Shown here: one piece after another, positions 9,854 through 18,449 of the stretch
Layout of the letters: each line of letters opens with the position of its first letter
Numbering within the stretch: the stretch's first letter is position 1
Origin: Myxococcales bacterium
GTDB lineage: Bacteria > Myxococcota_A > Polyangia > Polyangiales > Houyiibacteriaceae
DNA: 64,000 bases
Assembly (NCBI GenBank): GCA_019637115.1
Contig: JAHBWH010000005.1
Span: 37,208-101,207, forward strand
Direction of reading: 5' to 3'
Made by a program: the position numbers and the translations under genes
Notes under the pieces: generated by a model
Databases searched by the model: none
What the model was told of the DNA's origin: nothing
Seen by the model: the letters and a program-made list of their open reading frames with translations, nothing else

Positions 9854-10653
9854 TGGGCGTCTCCTTGCGTCGAGCCATCGTCCGCGATGGCGATGTCGTC
9901 GTCGGCCGAGGGCGCAGGCGTCTCCGAGCCGCTCGTGCTGCTCGACTCGGCCTCCGGCCGGTCGACCACGAGGCAATGCAGCACGCTCTCGACGAGCCCC
10001 GCCTGCTCGGCGGCGATCTCCTCGACGCGATCGGGCGTGCCGTCGCGGTCGGTGTCGTAGCGGATCTCGACGAGCCGTCCGTCTCGGAAGATCTCGAACT
10101 TTTCGGGGCGCCCGTCGTTGTCGTCGTCGTAGGCGGCCTCGACGAGCATCCCGCGCTCGTAGGTCTCCCAGACGTCGACCCGGCCGCGGTTGCGTCGGTC
10201 GCGCTCGGCGCGGACGACCCGCCCGTCCTCGCACCACAGCCACGTGTCGATGCGGTCGTTGAAGGTCGTGTCGAGCTCCTTGTGCACGAGCACGCCGTTC
10301 TCGAAGTAGGCGATCTGGTCGATTCGCCCGTCGAAGTCGAGGTCGTGCTCCTCGCGGATCACCGTGCGACCGTCGGGCGCGTAGAAGCGCACCACGTCGA
10401 CGCGACCGTCGAAGTTCATGTCGATCTCGGTGCAGCGCCGCGCGCCGTTCGCGAGCACGTGGCGGATGTCCGGCCGGCCGTCGTTGTTCACGTCGACCGC
10501 TTGGACGTTGTCGCCGGTGCCGACGCAGAGCTCGCGGACCCGGGCGTCCCCGCGGGAGCCGCTCGGGGTCGTGCGGCGGTCACCCACGCCAGAGCCTTCG
10601 GTGCTGCTCCCGCCGCAGGCGACGAGGAGGACGAGTATGCAGAGGTTGCGCAT
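9850..10653 (-). CDS. lipoprotein with Asp/Gly repeat motifs
   Basis: Predicted lipoprotein, 267 aa: MRNLCILVLLVAC signal peptide and lipobox. It carries six to seven repeats of the same kind as the downstream gene: DVNNDGRPDIR, DMNFDGRVDVV, DLDFDGRIDQI, DTTFNDRIDTW and so on, each followed by an RFYAPDGRTV-like segment. It is clearly a tandem paralogue of the downstream gene, sharing repeat phase and order. It is the first gene of the two-gene operon and is divergent from the RHH-lepA transcript. Calcium binding is inferred from the motif only. Confidence 0.78.
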   Translation of the reverse strand: MRNLCILVLLVACGGSSTEGSGVGDRRTTPSGSRGDARVRELCVGTGDNVQAVDVNNDGRPDIRHVLANGARRCTEIDMNFDGRVDVVRFYAPDGRTVIREEHDLDFDGRIDQIAYFENGVLVHKELDTTFNDRIDTWLWCEDGRVVRAERDRRNRGRVDVWETYERGMLVEAAYDDDNDGRPEKFEIFRDGRLVEIRYDTDRDGTPDRVEEIAAEQAGLVESVLHCLVVDRPEAESSSTSGSETPAPSADDDIAIADDGSTQGDAQ

Positions 10654-10756
10654 GAAGCAATCCGAGCGCCGAGGCGGCCCTTCCGCTTGGGTCCCCTCCC
10701 TCGGCGTGCGCAGCTTACCTGCGCCTCCACCGCTCGGGCAAGGCGCGCAGTTGGAT

Positions 10757-10785
10757 TGACGCTATACATGGTGTCATGTAGGTTC
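10757..10785 (+). promoter_or_regulatory. sigma70-type promoter with palindromic operator in the spacer
   Basis: TTGACG at 10757-10762 and TAGGTT at 10780-10785 are separated by exactly 17 bases. The spacer and -10 edge hold a perfect inverted repeat, TACATG-GTGT-CATGTA (10766-10781). The palindrome is AT-rich compared with everything around it. The promoter points at the ribbon-helix-helix gene (ATG at 10880), then lepA. A regulator bound here would block RNA polymerase, and autoregulation by the RHH protein is the simplest inference. Confidence 0.6.
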
Positions 10786-10879
10786 ACCCTCCCGAACGCG
10801 ACGCGCTCGGGCGTGAACCCCATGCGCGCTGGGCGTGGGCGAGCGAAGGGTGGGGCCGGCGCACCCCGAAGGAACCAAG

Positions 10880-11071
10880 ATGGCCCGGAAGAAGATCTCC
10901 ACCACCGTCTACATCACGCCCGAGCAGAACGAGAAGCTCAAGCTCCTGCACGAGCGGACGAAGGTGCCCATCGCCGTCTACATCCGGGAGGGGATCGACC
11001 TCGTGCTCGAGCACCACCAGCACGAGCTCCCGGGGCAAGCGCAGCTGAGCTTCGACACCGGCCGCGAGTGA
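10880..11071 (+). CDS. ribbon-helix-helix (CopG/Arc-type) DNA-binding protein
   Basis: 63-aa protein starting MARKKISTTVYITPEQ. The beta-strand ISTTVYIT followed by two helices (PEQNEKLKLLHERT and IAVYIREGIDLVLEHH) is the classical ribbon-helix-helix fold, in which the strand of a dimer enters the DNA major groove. The ATG at 10880 was chosen because the purine-rich AAGGAA lies seven bases upstream and the fold begins there; a longer start at 10835 adds nothing family-like. The tail (ELPGQAQLSFDTGRE) is acidic. No toxin gene is adjacent, so it is more likely a stand-alone regulator than an antitoxin. It probably acts on the palindromic promoter upstream. Confidence 0.83.
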   Translation: MARKKISTTVYITPEQNEKLKLLHERTKVPIAVYIREGIDLVLEHHQHELPGQAQLSFDTGRE

Positions 11072-11178
11072 GCGTCGTCCCGGGTGAGCTCCACCGACCA
11101 GGGGTGACCGGACCGAGTTTCGCCGACGCGGCTGGAACCGAGGCACGAGCGCTGCTAACTGCGTCCGCCTGAGGGCTC

Positions 11179-12987
11179 ATGTCGTTCCCGCTCGACCGCA
11201 TCCGCAACTTCTCGATCATCGCCCACATCGACCACGGCAAGAGCACGCTCGCCGATCGCATCCTCGACGTGACGGGCGCCGTCACGCAGCGCGAGCAGCG
11301 TGAGCAGCTCCTCGACAAGATGGAGCTCGAGCAGGAGCGCGGGATCACCATCAAGGCGCAGACCGTGCGGCTCCCCTTCAAGGCGGCCGACGGCATCACG
11401 TACCAGCTCAACCTGATCGACACCCCAGGGCACGTCGACTTCAGCTACGAGGTCAGCCGCTCACTGGCGGCGTGCGAGGGTGCGCTGCTCGTGGTCGACG
11501 CGACCCAAGGCGTCGAGGCGCAGACGCTCGCCAACGTCTACCTCGCGCTCGACAACGACCTCGAGATCATCCCCGTCTTCAACAAGATCGACCTGCCGAG
11601 CGCGGACGTCGATCGGGTCAAGCGCGAGGTCGAGGAGGTCATCGGCCTCGACGTCCCCGAGCCCATCTTGGCGTGCAGCGGCAAGACCGGCGCGGGCGTC
11701 CGAGAGGTCCTCGAGGAGATCGTCCGCCGGGTACCCCCGCCGAAGACGAACCCGGACAGCCCGCTCCGCGCGCTCATCTTCGACAGCTGGTACGACGCCT
11801 ACCGGGGCGCGATGGTCATGATCCGGGTGGTCGACGGGACCATCCGCAAGGGCGACAAGATCAAGCTGATGGCGACCGGCGCCGAGTACGAGGTCACGGA
11901 GCTGGGCATCTACACGCCGTGGCCGACCGCGATCGATCACCTCGGACCGGGCGAGGCGGGCTTCTTCGCGGCCTCGATCAAGTCGGTCGAGGACACGAAG
12001 GTCGGCGACACCGTGACGCACGTGAAGCCACGCGCGACCGAGGCGCTCGCGGGCTTCGAAGAGGTCAAGCCGATGGTCTTCTGCGGCGTCTTCCCGACGG
12101 AGAGCGACCGCTACCCGGATCTGCGCGACGCGCTCGACAAGCTGAAGCTGAACGACGCCGCCCTCTTCTTCGAGCCCGAGACCTCGGACGCGCTCGGCTT
12201 CGGCTTCCGCTGCGGTTTCCTCGGCCTGCTGCACATGGACGTCGTCCAAGAGCGGCTCGAGCGCGAGTACGACCTCGACCTCATCACGACGGCGCCGAGC
12301 GTCGTCTACCACGTGTACCTCACCGACGGCGAGATGGTCACGGTCGAGAACCCCTCGAAGCTGCCGGAGACGAGCAAGATCGAGCGCATCGAGGAGCCGT
12401 ACTTCAAGGTCTCGATCCACGTGCCGAAGGAGCACGTCGGCGCCGTGCTCAAGCTCTGCCAAGAGCGGCGCGGTGAGCAGAAGGAGCTGCAGTTCGCGGG
12501 CTCCGACCGCGTGATCATCGTCTACTCGCTGCCGCTCGCCGAGGTCCTCTTCGACTTCTTCGACAAGCTGAAGAGCGCGACGCGCGGCTACGCCTCGATG
12601 GACTACGAGCTCGAGGGGTACCGCACGAACAGCCTCGTGCGCCTCGACATGCTCATCAACGGCGACAAGGTCGACGCGCTGTCTGCGATCGTCCACCGCG
12701 ACAACGCCTACGTCGTCGGCCGCGCGCTCGCGCTGAAGCTGAAAGAGATCGTCCCGCGGCAGCAGTTCGACGTCGCGATCCAAGCGGCCATCGGGCAGAA
12801 GGTCATCGCCCGCGAGTCGGTCCGCGCGCTGCGCAAGGACGTGACGGCGAAGTGCTACGGCGGCGACGTGAGCCGAAAGCGCAAGCTCCTCCAGAAGCAG
12901 AAGGAGGGCAAGAAGCGCATGAAGAGCGTCGGCAAGGTCGACATCCCGCAGGCCGCCTTCCACGCGATCCTGAAGGTCGACAACTGA
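11179..12987 (+). CDS. lepA: elongation factor 4 (LepA), translational GTPase
   Basis: Ribosome-associated GTPase (EF4) affecting translocation and 30S biogenesis. G1 is AHIDHGKST, with a [21 protein letters not shown] switch region, G3 DTPGHVD and G4 NKIDLPSAD. Domains II, III, V and the LepA-specific C-terminal domain ([24 protein letters not shown]) are complete. Length of 602 aa is exactly that of the family. It follows the RHH gene by 107 bases and may be read from the same promoter. The last codons are partly repeated just after the stop (GACGGTCGAC-like repeats, 12977-13010). Confidence 0.98.
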   Translation: MSFPLDRIRNFSIIAHIDHGKSTLADRILDVTGAVTQREQREQLLDKMELEQERGITIKAQTVRLPFKAADGITYQLNLIDTPGHVDFSYEVSRSLAACEGALLVVDATQGVEAQTLANVYLALDNDLEIIPVFNKIDLPSADVDRVKREVEEVIGLDVPEPILACSGKTGAGVREVLEEIVRRVPPPKTNPDSPLRALIFDSWYDAYRGAMVMIRVVDGTIRKGDKIKLMATGAEYEVTELGIYTPWPTAIDHLGPGEAGFFAASIKSVEDTKVGDTVTHVKPRATEALAGFEEVKPMVFCGVFPTESDRYPDLRDALDKLKLNDAALFFEPETSDALGFGFRCGFLGLLHMDVVQERLEREYDLDLITTAPSVVYHVYLTDGEMVTVENPSKLPETSKIERIEEPYFKVSIHVPKEHVGAVLKLCQERRGEQKELQFAGSDRVIIVYSLPLAEVLFDFFDKLKSATRGYASMDYELEGYRTNSLVRLDMLINGDKVDALSAIVHRDNAYVVGRALALKLKEIVPRQQFDVAIQAAIGQKVIARESVRALRKDVTAKCYGGDVSRKRKLLQKQKEGKKRMKSVGKVDIPQAAFHAILKVDN

Positions 12988-13014
12988 CGGTCGACGACTG
13001 ACGGTCGCTGGCGG

Positions 13015-13701
13015 TCAGACCACGAGCTTGTAGCCGACGCCGTAGACCGTGAGGATGTGGCGCGGCTTGTCGGGCTGCGGCTCGAGCTTCTTGCGGAGCT
13101 TCACGATGAAGTTGTCGACCGTGCGGTTCGTCGGGCTCGCCTCGAGCCCCCAGATGGCGTCGAGGATCTCGTCGCGGCTGACGGGCTCGCCCGCGCGCGC
13201 GACGAGGAGCTTGAGCAGCTCGACCTCGTAGAAGCCGAGCTGCTGCTCGTCTCCGTCGCGCACGATGACCTGCTTGACGGGGTCGATCTCGGCGTCGCCG
13301 ATCCGGAAGGGCGCGGTAGACGCCCCACGCCCCGCGCGGCGTAGGAGCGCGCGGATGCGGGCGACGAGCTCGCCGAGCGAGAAGGGCTTGGTGACGTAGT
13401 CGTCGGCCCCCGAGTCGAGGCCGCGGATCTTGTCGGCCTCTTGGCTCCGCGCGGTGAGCATGAGGATCGGCACGTGCCGGTCGGTCAGCCGGATCTGCTC
13501 GCAGACCTGGTAGCCGTTCATGTCGGGGAGCATCAGGTCGAGGATGATGACCGAGGGGCTCGCGCTCCGACCGAGCGAGACGGCGTCTTTGCCCGTCTGC
13601 GCGTGATGGACCTTGAACCCCTCGAACTCGAGCGCGTCGACGAGGCCGAGCGCGAGCGCGGGGTCGTCCTCGACGAGGAGGATGCTTTGCTCCGCGTCCA
13701 C
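13015..13701 (-). CDS. OmpR/PhoB-family response regulator (orphan)
   Basis: Two-domain transcription factor, 228 aa. The receiver domain (residues 5-120) has the acidic pair E11/D12, phosphoacceptor Asp55 in ILDLMLPDMNGY and the conserved Lys in YVTKPFSLGEL. The winged-helix DNA-binding domain (about 135-226) includes VSRDEILDAIWG and NRTVDNFIVKLRKKLE. The GTG at 13701 is the start because the receiver fold begins immediately after it and the upstream sequence is a C-rich repeat. No histidine kinase is adjacent, so the partner is elsewhere. It converges with lepA, 27 bases away. Confidence 0.92.
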   Translation of the reverse strand: MDAEQSILLVEDDPALALGLVDALEFEGFKVHHAQTGKDAVSLGRSASPSVIILDLMLPDMNGYQVCEQIRLTDRHVPILMLTARSQEADKIRGLDSGADDYVTKPFSLGELVARIRALLRRAGRGASTAPFRIGDAEIDPVKQVIVRDGDEQQLGFYEVELLKLLVARAGEPVSRDEILDAIWGLEASPTNRTVDNFIVKLRKKLEPQPDKPRHILTVYGVGYKLVV

Positions 13702-13739
13702 GGCGGCGATGATACCGCACGTGGGTGTGGACGCACATG

Positions 13740-13957
13740 TGGAGGTTGGGGGCGCGAGGAGCGCGGGCGCGGGGCGGCGTGTTGGGGACGCGGGGCGTGT
13801 TGGGGGCGAAGGGGTCCGGGGGAGTGGGGGTCCGACGGCGAAAGGGGGCGGCGGCGGGGGGTCCGTGGGGGGAGCGGGGGTCCGGGGGAGCGGGAGGCGA
13901 AGGGCACTTGGGCAGGGGCAAGGGCAAGGGCAGGGGCAGGGGACTCTTTGGGACTGC
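13740..13957 (-). repeat. composite C-rich intergenic repeat, copy 1
   Basis: Read on the minus strand: AGTCCCAAAGAGTCCCC, then about six CCCTGC/CCTTGC units (13910-13946), then about 170 bases of irregular runs such as CCCCCGGACC and CCAACACG. On the plus strand this is a dense series of GGG runs with short spacers, compatible with G-quadruplex formation. It lies in the divergent gap between the response regulator and the lipoprotein at 13991 and fills most of that gap. Confidence 0.7.
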
Positions 13958-13990
13958 GGAACGGCGCCCTCGTCGGGTACGGTATGCGCC

Positions 13991-15568
13991 ATGCGTGCGC
14001 GCTTCGCGTTGGGCTTCGCCCTGAGCCAGGCCCTGGCTCTGCTCCCGTCCTGCCACTCCGGCGAGGTCGCCGTGCCGAGCCTCACCTTCCACGACCCGCG
14101 CGGCTTGATGGACGTCATCGGCGACCTGCGCCTCGTGGTCTTCGACGCCGAGGGCCGGAGCTGCACGGCGGACGGCACGGTGCTCCCCGAGCTCTCCGAC
14201 GCACCCGACGCGGTCTTCCCCGACGCCGTCGTGGACATCACCTTCCCCACGGACGCCGCGACCCAGGTGAACCTCTTCGCCGGCAGCTACCTCGTGCACG
14301 TGCGAGGGCGCGGCACCGACCCCGTCACGGGCCGCACGAACCAGATCGTCGCGACCGGGTGTGTCGACGACGTCCTCATCGAGGAAGGCCAGACCCGCGA
14401 GATCACGGTCGAGCTCAAGGACGTGGTCGGCATGGGAGAGTGCGGCGACGGCATCCTCAGCCCGGACGAGCAATGCGAGGCCGCGACCGGCCCCCTCCCC
14501 TGCGACGCGTGCCGAACGCAGCCCTTCGCGGCCACCAGCACGACGACGAATTTGCAGGACAAACCGTCGGCGGGTTGGGCCGCGGGCCAACGCCTCGTGG
14601 TCTCGTTCGACAGCGAGAGCACCTCGCCCCGCGGGGTGATGACGATGTTCCGCAGCGATCGCGGCGAGGTCGTCACGAGCCCGGCCGCGCTGGCCATCGA
14701 CGTGGACGTCGACGTCGGGATGACCATCCCGGGCGTGCAGACCACGACGGCCACCGCGGTCTCGCCCGCGCGCGTGGCGATCGCGTTCGGTGACTTCCGC
14801 AGCGCGATGACCGAGGGCGGCGACGTGCAGGTGCGCTTCTTCGACCTCGACCGGGCCCCGCTCGCGAACGCGACCCAGGCGGTGCCGAGCCCTGGCGCGC
14901 AGACGAACCCGAAGATCGCGATGATGCCGGACGGAAACACGCTCGTCGTCTTCGACGACGGCGTCTCCACGAGCGGCGCGTCGGCGGTGCACTTCGCCGC
15001 GGGCTCGACGTCTCCCGGAGCAGCGGTCGCGATCGGCACCTCGGGCGCGTCGGCCCCTGCGGTCGCCGCGCACGCGGGCGGCTTCGTCGTCGCGTACGTC
15101 CAGGGCGGACAGGTCCTCGCGGCCCGCTACGACGCCGAGGGAGCGTCGGTCGGTGAGCCCGTGACGGTCGGCGCCGGCGCACAGCCCACGGTCGCGGCGC
15201 TCGCCGATGGCCGCTTCTACGTCGCGTTCGACGACGGCGGGTCGGTCCGCGGCCGCGCGTACACGGCCGAGGGCGCCCCCGCCTCGGACGCTTTGCTCCT
15301 CGGTCCGGGCGTGCGCCCCGCCGCTGGCGCGGGCGCCGAGCGCTTCTTCGTCGCGTGGGAGTCGAGCGGGCAAGTCCGCGCGCGTGTGGTCGACGGCGCG
15401 GGCGCCCCTGCCCGCAACCGGGAGAACCCTCCGACCCCCGACGCCTTCACGGTGAGCGCGGGCGCGGAGCCCACCGTCGCGGTCGGCGGCCCGACCGGTC
15501 AGACCTGGGCCTTCGTCGGCTTCACGGCTGGCGGTGACGTCCAGGGGCGGCTCTACCCGCTCCCTTGA
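13991..15568 (+). CDS. secreted lipoprotein-like protein with beta-repeat region
   Basis: 525-aa exported protein. The ATG at 13991 gives a signal peptide ending in LALLPSC; sequence upstream is C-rich repeat. Residues 20-140 form a beta-sandwich-like N-terminal domain, followed by a Cys segment (CGDGILSPDEQCE..CDACR) resembling one unit of the myxobacterial Cys-rich repeat. Residues 160-525 contain about seven repeats of 40-50 residues with a pattern such as PTVAALADGRFYVAFDDGGSVRGRAYTAEG (shown here by its first and last elements, PTVAALADG and GRAYTAEG), reminiscent of a beta-propeller. Function unknown; surface exposure is inferred. Confidence 0.75.
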   Translation: MRARFALGFALSQALALLPSCHSGEVAVPSLTFHDPRGLMDVIGDLRLVVFDAEGRSCTADGTVLPELSDAPDAVFPDAVVDITFPTDAATQVNLFAGSYLVHVRGRGTDPVTGRTNQIVATGCVDDVLIEEGQTREITVELKDVVGMGECGDGILSPDEQCEAATGPLPCDACRTQPFAATSTTTNLQDKPSAGWAAGQRLVVSFDSESTSPRGVMTMFRSDRGEVVTSPAALAIDVDVDVGMTIPGVQTTTATAVSPARVAIAFGDFRSAMTEGGDVQVRFFDLDRAPLANATQAVPSPGAQTNPKIAMMPDGNTLVVFDDGVSTSGASAVHFAAGSTSPGAAVAIGTSGASAPAVAAHAGGFVVAYVQGGQVLAARYDAEGASVGEPVTVGAGAQPTVAALADGRFYVAFDDGGSVRGRAYTAEGAPASDALLLGPGVRPAAGAGAERFFVAWESSGQVRARVVDGAGAPARNRENPPTPDAFTVSAGAEPTVAVGGPTGQTWAFVGFTAGGDVQGRLYPLP

Positions 15569-15729
15569 GGCTCCGCTGCAGGAAATCCGCTGCGTGGTCC
15601 CACGCCGTAGCCCGTGCAGCCCGTACGGTAGCCGCGCAAGAAAATCGGTCCGACGTAGCAAGACGCGCAACTGGCTCGTCGCGCGGCCGAGACCGGGCCA
15701 TGTTCAACGTTCCTCGGGAGAGACCTCTC

Positions 15730-16713
15730 ATGCGACCGCTCTACGTGACCCTTCACCTCTCGACGCTCCTGCTCGCGGGATGGGGCTGCAGCACGCTCCC
15801 CGCCAATCCCTGTGGAGAGCTCGTCCGAACCCCCGCCGGCAGCTGCGACTGCCCCGAGGGTTCCACCCGCGATGAGGAGGATTGGTGGCTCTGCCACCTC
15901 CCCGATGGTGGCCAGATTCGCGACCCGAACGCGCCGCCTCGGACCGACGGAGGTTCGGACGACACAGGCCCCAGCGACTCCGGTTTCGATGGTGGAGCTC
16001 TCGAGGATGGCGGCTACGACGCCGGCGAAACCCTCGATGCAGGCCCCGCCGATGGAGGCTGCCCCGACCGCGTCTGGTACCGCGACCGCGACCGCGACGG
16101 CTTCGGCGACGACTCGACCACCGTCATGGGCGGCTGCGCGGCCCCAGAAGGCTACGTGGCGGAAGGGGGCGACTGCGATGATGAGTGCTCGGCTTGTCAC
16201 CCTTTCGCGCCGGAGATCTGCGACGAGCGCGACAACAACTGCAACGACGAGATCGACGAAGGTCTGCCCCAGGTGATGTGCTACCGGGATCGTGACGGCG
16301 ACGGCTTCGGTGACGAGACGACGAGCATGCTCGCGTGCGCTTGTCGGAGCGGGTGGACCCAGCGCTCGGACGTCTTCGACTGCGCGGATCGAGAGCCGAG
16401 AGCGTTTCCTGGGCAAACCGAGTACTTCACGACCCAGTATTGCGCCGCGCCCCCAGGTTGGGTCTGTGCGTTGGGTCCGGATGGAACGCTCATCAACGGT
16501 TCGTGGGACTACAACTGTGATGGGCGGGTGACCTCCCAGTATTCGACCGCAGAGTGCGCCTTCGCGTCCGACAGCAGCTGTCGGCCGACGGCAGTGCTCT
16601 GCTGCTACGATGCGACCGACTGCGGGACGACGGTCGGAGAGCGCGAATCCTGCTTCATCGAGGGCGGGATGTGCCGCACGCGCAGACGGTCGGTGACCCA
16701 AGCCTGCCGGTAG
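15730..16713 (+). CDS. secreted Cys-rich protein with MopE-type metal-binding motifs
   Basis: 327-aa exported protein. The ATG at 15730 follows GGGAGAG by seven bases and starts a signal peptide ending near LLLAGWGC; an in-frame ATG at 15700 lacks such a site. After a D/G/A-rich linker (about residues 60-115) come two MopE-type units: YRDRDRDGFGDD with CDDECSACHPFAPEICDERDN, ending NCNDEIDEG, and YRDRDGDGFGDE. The C-terminal part has at least ten cysteines, probably in disulfides. Such motifs are frequent in myxobacterial surface proteins and are thought to bind metal or calcium. GC is slightly lower than in neighbouring genes. Confidence 0.75.
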   Translation: MRPLYVTLHLSTLLLAGWGCSTLPANPCGELVRTPAGSCDCPEGSTRDEEDWWLCHLPDGGQIRDPNAPPRTDGGSDDTGPSDSGFDGGALEDGGYDAGETLDAGPADGGCPDRVWYRDRDRDGFGDDSTTVMGGCAAPEGYVAEGGDCDDECSACHPFAPEICDERDNNCNDEIDEGLPQVMCYRDRDGDGFGDETTSMLACACRSGWTQRSDVFDCADREPRAFPGQTEYFTTQYCAAPPGWVCALGPDGTLINGSWDYNCDGRVTSQYSTAECAFASDSSCRPTAVLCCYDATDCGTTVGERESCFIEGGMCRTRRRSVTQACR

Positions 16714-16736
16714 CCGCTCGTCGGTCGACCATTGCC

Positions 16737-16785
16737 GAACCTCCACCGACCCTGCTACGTAGAGGGCTCGGTGGAGGTTCCTTTT
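16737..16785 (+). terminator. hairpin plus T-run overlapping the next gene's ribosome-binding site
   Basis: A perfect 13-base inverted repeat (16737-16749 with 16768-16780) encloses 18 bases that can extend the stem by CCCT/AGGG with one bulge. The right arm contains GGAGG (16773-16777), the Shine-Dalgarno of the gene starting at 16786, and is followed by CTTTT directly before that ATG. It has the form of an intrinsic terminator for the gene ending at 16713. It also necessarily pairs the downstream ribosome-binding site, so it could act as a translational switch. Confidence 0.6.
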
Positions 16786-17577
16786 ATGCGCACGCTTCTC
16801 TTTTTGGGTCTTGGATTATCCCTGCTTGGTTGCGGAGACGACGATACTCGGCCAACCACGGACGCGGGCGGCACCGACGCCCCCCCCGCCGAAGATGCCG
16901 CAACCACCGAAGACGCAGGCGATCGCACCGATGGAGGCGCGGATGTGGACTCCGGGCCTTCCCCTTCGATGTGTCCCCCGGGAGCCTGCAACGTCGAGAC
17001 GAACGCGGGATGTGACGTTGCGATGGGAGAAGGCTGCTACTGGGCCACGAGCCCAGAGGGCGAGGGGCCGGCTGCGATGTGCGTTCCGGCCGGGGGAGGA
17101 GTTGCGGGAAGCCCGTGTGAGTTCGTCAACTCATGCCGAGAGGGTCACACTTGTTTCCTCGGCACCTGCCGTCCAGTGTGCTGCGGCTCGGCATCCTCGT
17201 GTTCCCTTGGTGATCTTTGCGTCGGAGCTGCGCTCCCCCCTGGCACACCTGGAGCGCTCGGCACGTGCGTCACCCCGTCGGATTGTTCGGTCGTGGAACA
17301 GTCCGGCTGTGATGGCGGTCGCGCTTGCTACGTGATTAGCCAAGACGGGAGCGCCCTCTGCATTCCGCCGCCCAGCCCGGGGGTCGCAACAGGAGGAGCC
17401 TGTTCGTCGCTGAACGAGTGCGCGCCTGGCAATGTTTGTCTTGGCTCGCCTGGAGCCTGCCGGCGTGCCTGCAACCCGATGGCGGCGATGGTTGAATGCG
17501 GGACGGACTTCCGATGTGCGAACGTCACAGGGTGGCCCGCCACACTGGGTGCCTGCGTTCCGATGACGGGGGGCTGA
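16786..17577 (+). CDS. Cys-rich lipoprotein
   Basis: 263-aa predicted lipoprotein: MRTLLFLGLGLSLLGC signal peptide and lipobox, then GDDD and a T/D/A/G-rich linker (residues 18-65), then a Cys-rich domain with about 22 cysteines. The start is fixed by GGAGG nine bases upstream and the lipobox. Units such as CREGHTCFLGTCRPVCC and CAPGNVCLGSPGACRRAC repeat in the Cys-rich part. The following gene has the same layout, so the two are tandem paralogues. Function unknown; outer-membrane or surface location is inferred. Confidence 0.78.
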   Translation: MRTLLFLGLGLSLLGCGDDDTRPTTDAGGTDAPPAEDAATTEDAGDRTDGGADVDSGPSPSMCPPGACNVETNAGCDVAMGEGCYWATSPEGEGPAAMCVPAGGGVAGSPCEFVNSCREGHTCFLGTCRPVCCGSASSCSLGDLCVGAALPPGTPGALGTCVTPSDCSVVEQSGCDGGRACYVISQDGSALCIPPPSPGVATGGACSSLNECAPGNVCLGSPGACRRACNPMAAMVECGTDFRCANVTGWPATLGACVPMTGG

Positions 17578-17586
17578 TCAGCCACC

Positions 17587-18366
17587 GTGTCGCGGAGCTC
17601 TGTCCCACTGCTCGCGCTCCTGCTCGTCGTCGCCTGCGGTGACGACGACGGGGGCGCGGATGCTTCCGTCGACGCCGGTCGGCAAGACGGCGCCGTCGTG
17701 CTCGACGCTTCGCTCGCGGACGCCGGCGCGGACGCGGGGCCGTCGAACGACGCGGCGGCGGTCGACGCGGGCGAAGGGCTCGCGTGCGGTGGGAGCTGTG
17801 ACCCGCGGGGTCAACGCTGCGGTGACGGGCTCTGCGTGCTGACCGCGGCCGAGCCCGTGTGCTCGCTCGGGGCCGGGCTCGGCGGGCTCGGCGACGCTTG
17901 CGAGGTGACGACCGAGTGCTCGGCTGGCCTCGCCTGCTTCCGACGACGCGAAGGGGGCGTCTGTGGGCGCATCTGCTGCCCTTGGGGCGGGGAGACCTGC
18001 GGCGAGGACGAGCACTGCGGGGGCACGGGCGTGCTTGTGGATGGAAGCGTCACGCGCTACCGCGAGTGCCTCGCGCCGCGCGCGTGCGATCTGCTCCGAG
18101 ACGACAACACCGCGTGCTTCCCCGGCGAGTCCTGCTTCCTCGTCGGTGAGCGCGAGACGGATTGCCGCGTGCCCGGCGAGGTCCCAGTGGGCGGCGCGTG
18201 CGAGCGCCCCGAGGACTGCCAGATGGGCACGACCTGCGTAGGGCTCTTCGAGAGCACCTGCGTCCGCGTCTGCTCGTTGCTCCGCGAAGGCAGCTGCCCC
18301 GCCAGCGAAGGGCGATGCGTCGCCTACGCGCAATCGCCGCCAGACACCGGGCTCTGCACGCTCTGA
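17587..18366 (+). CDS. Cys-rich lipoprotein (paralogue of preceding gene)
   Basis: 259-aa predicted lipoprotein with a GTG start, LLALLLVVAC lipobox, GDDDGGADAS linker rich in Asp/Ala/Gly and a Cys-rich domain of about 22 cysteines (GLACFRRREGGVCGRICC; GESCFLVGERETDCRVPGE). The layout and the order of Cys-rich segments match the preceding gene, which ends nine bases upstream, so they are probably cotranscribed. Function unknown. Confidence 0.78.
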   Translation: MSRSSVPLLALLLVVACGDDDGGADASVDAGRQDGAVVLDASLADAGADAGPSNDAAAVDAGEGLACGGSCDPRGQRCGDGLCVLTAAEPVCSLGAGLGGLGDACEVTTECSAGLACFRRREGGVCGRICCPWGGETCGEDEHCGGTGVLVDGSVTRYRECLAPRACDLLRDDNTACFPGESCFLVGERETDCRVPGEVPVGGACERPEDCQMGTTCVGLFESTCVRVCSLLREGSCPASEGRCVAYAQSPPDTGLCTL

Positions 18367-18449
18367 GCGCGAAGCGCTGGAGTGGGACTCGCGGAAACGT
18401 CATCCACGGCCGCTCGCGGCGCGCGACGTGGGCGGGCATACTGTTGGCC

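Noticed and set aside
10880..11071. RHH protein as an antitoxin
   Set aside because: No toxin-like gene overlaps or follows it; the next gene is lepA.
12803..15670. Open frame of 955 codons on the minus strand
   Set aside because: It overlaps lepA's end, the response regulator and the lipoprotein gene in the wrong frame, with Arg/Ala/Asp-biased composition typical of antisense frames at high GC; no motif.
17572..17583. Perfect 12-base palindrome GGCTGATCAGCC over a stop codon
   Set aside because: Without a second copy, T-run or promoter context there is no support for an operator; chance palindromes of this size occur.
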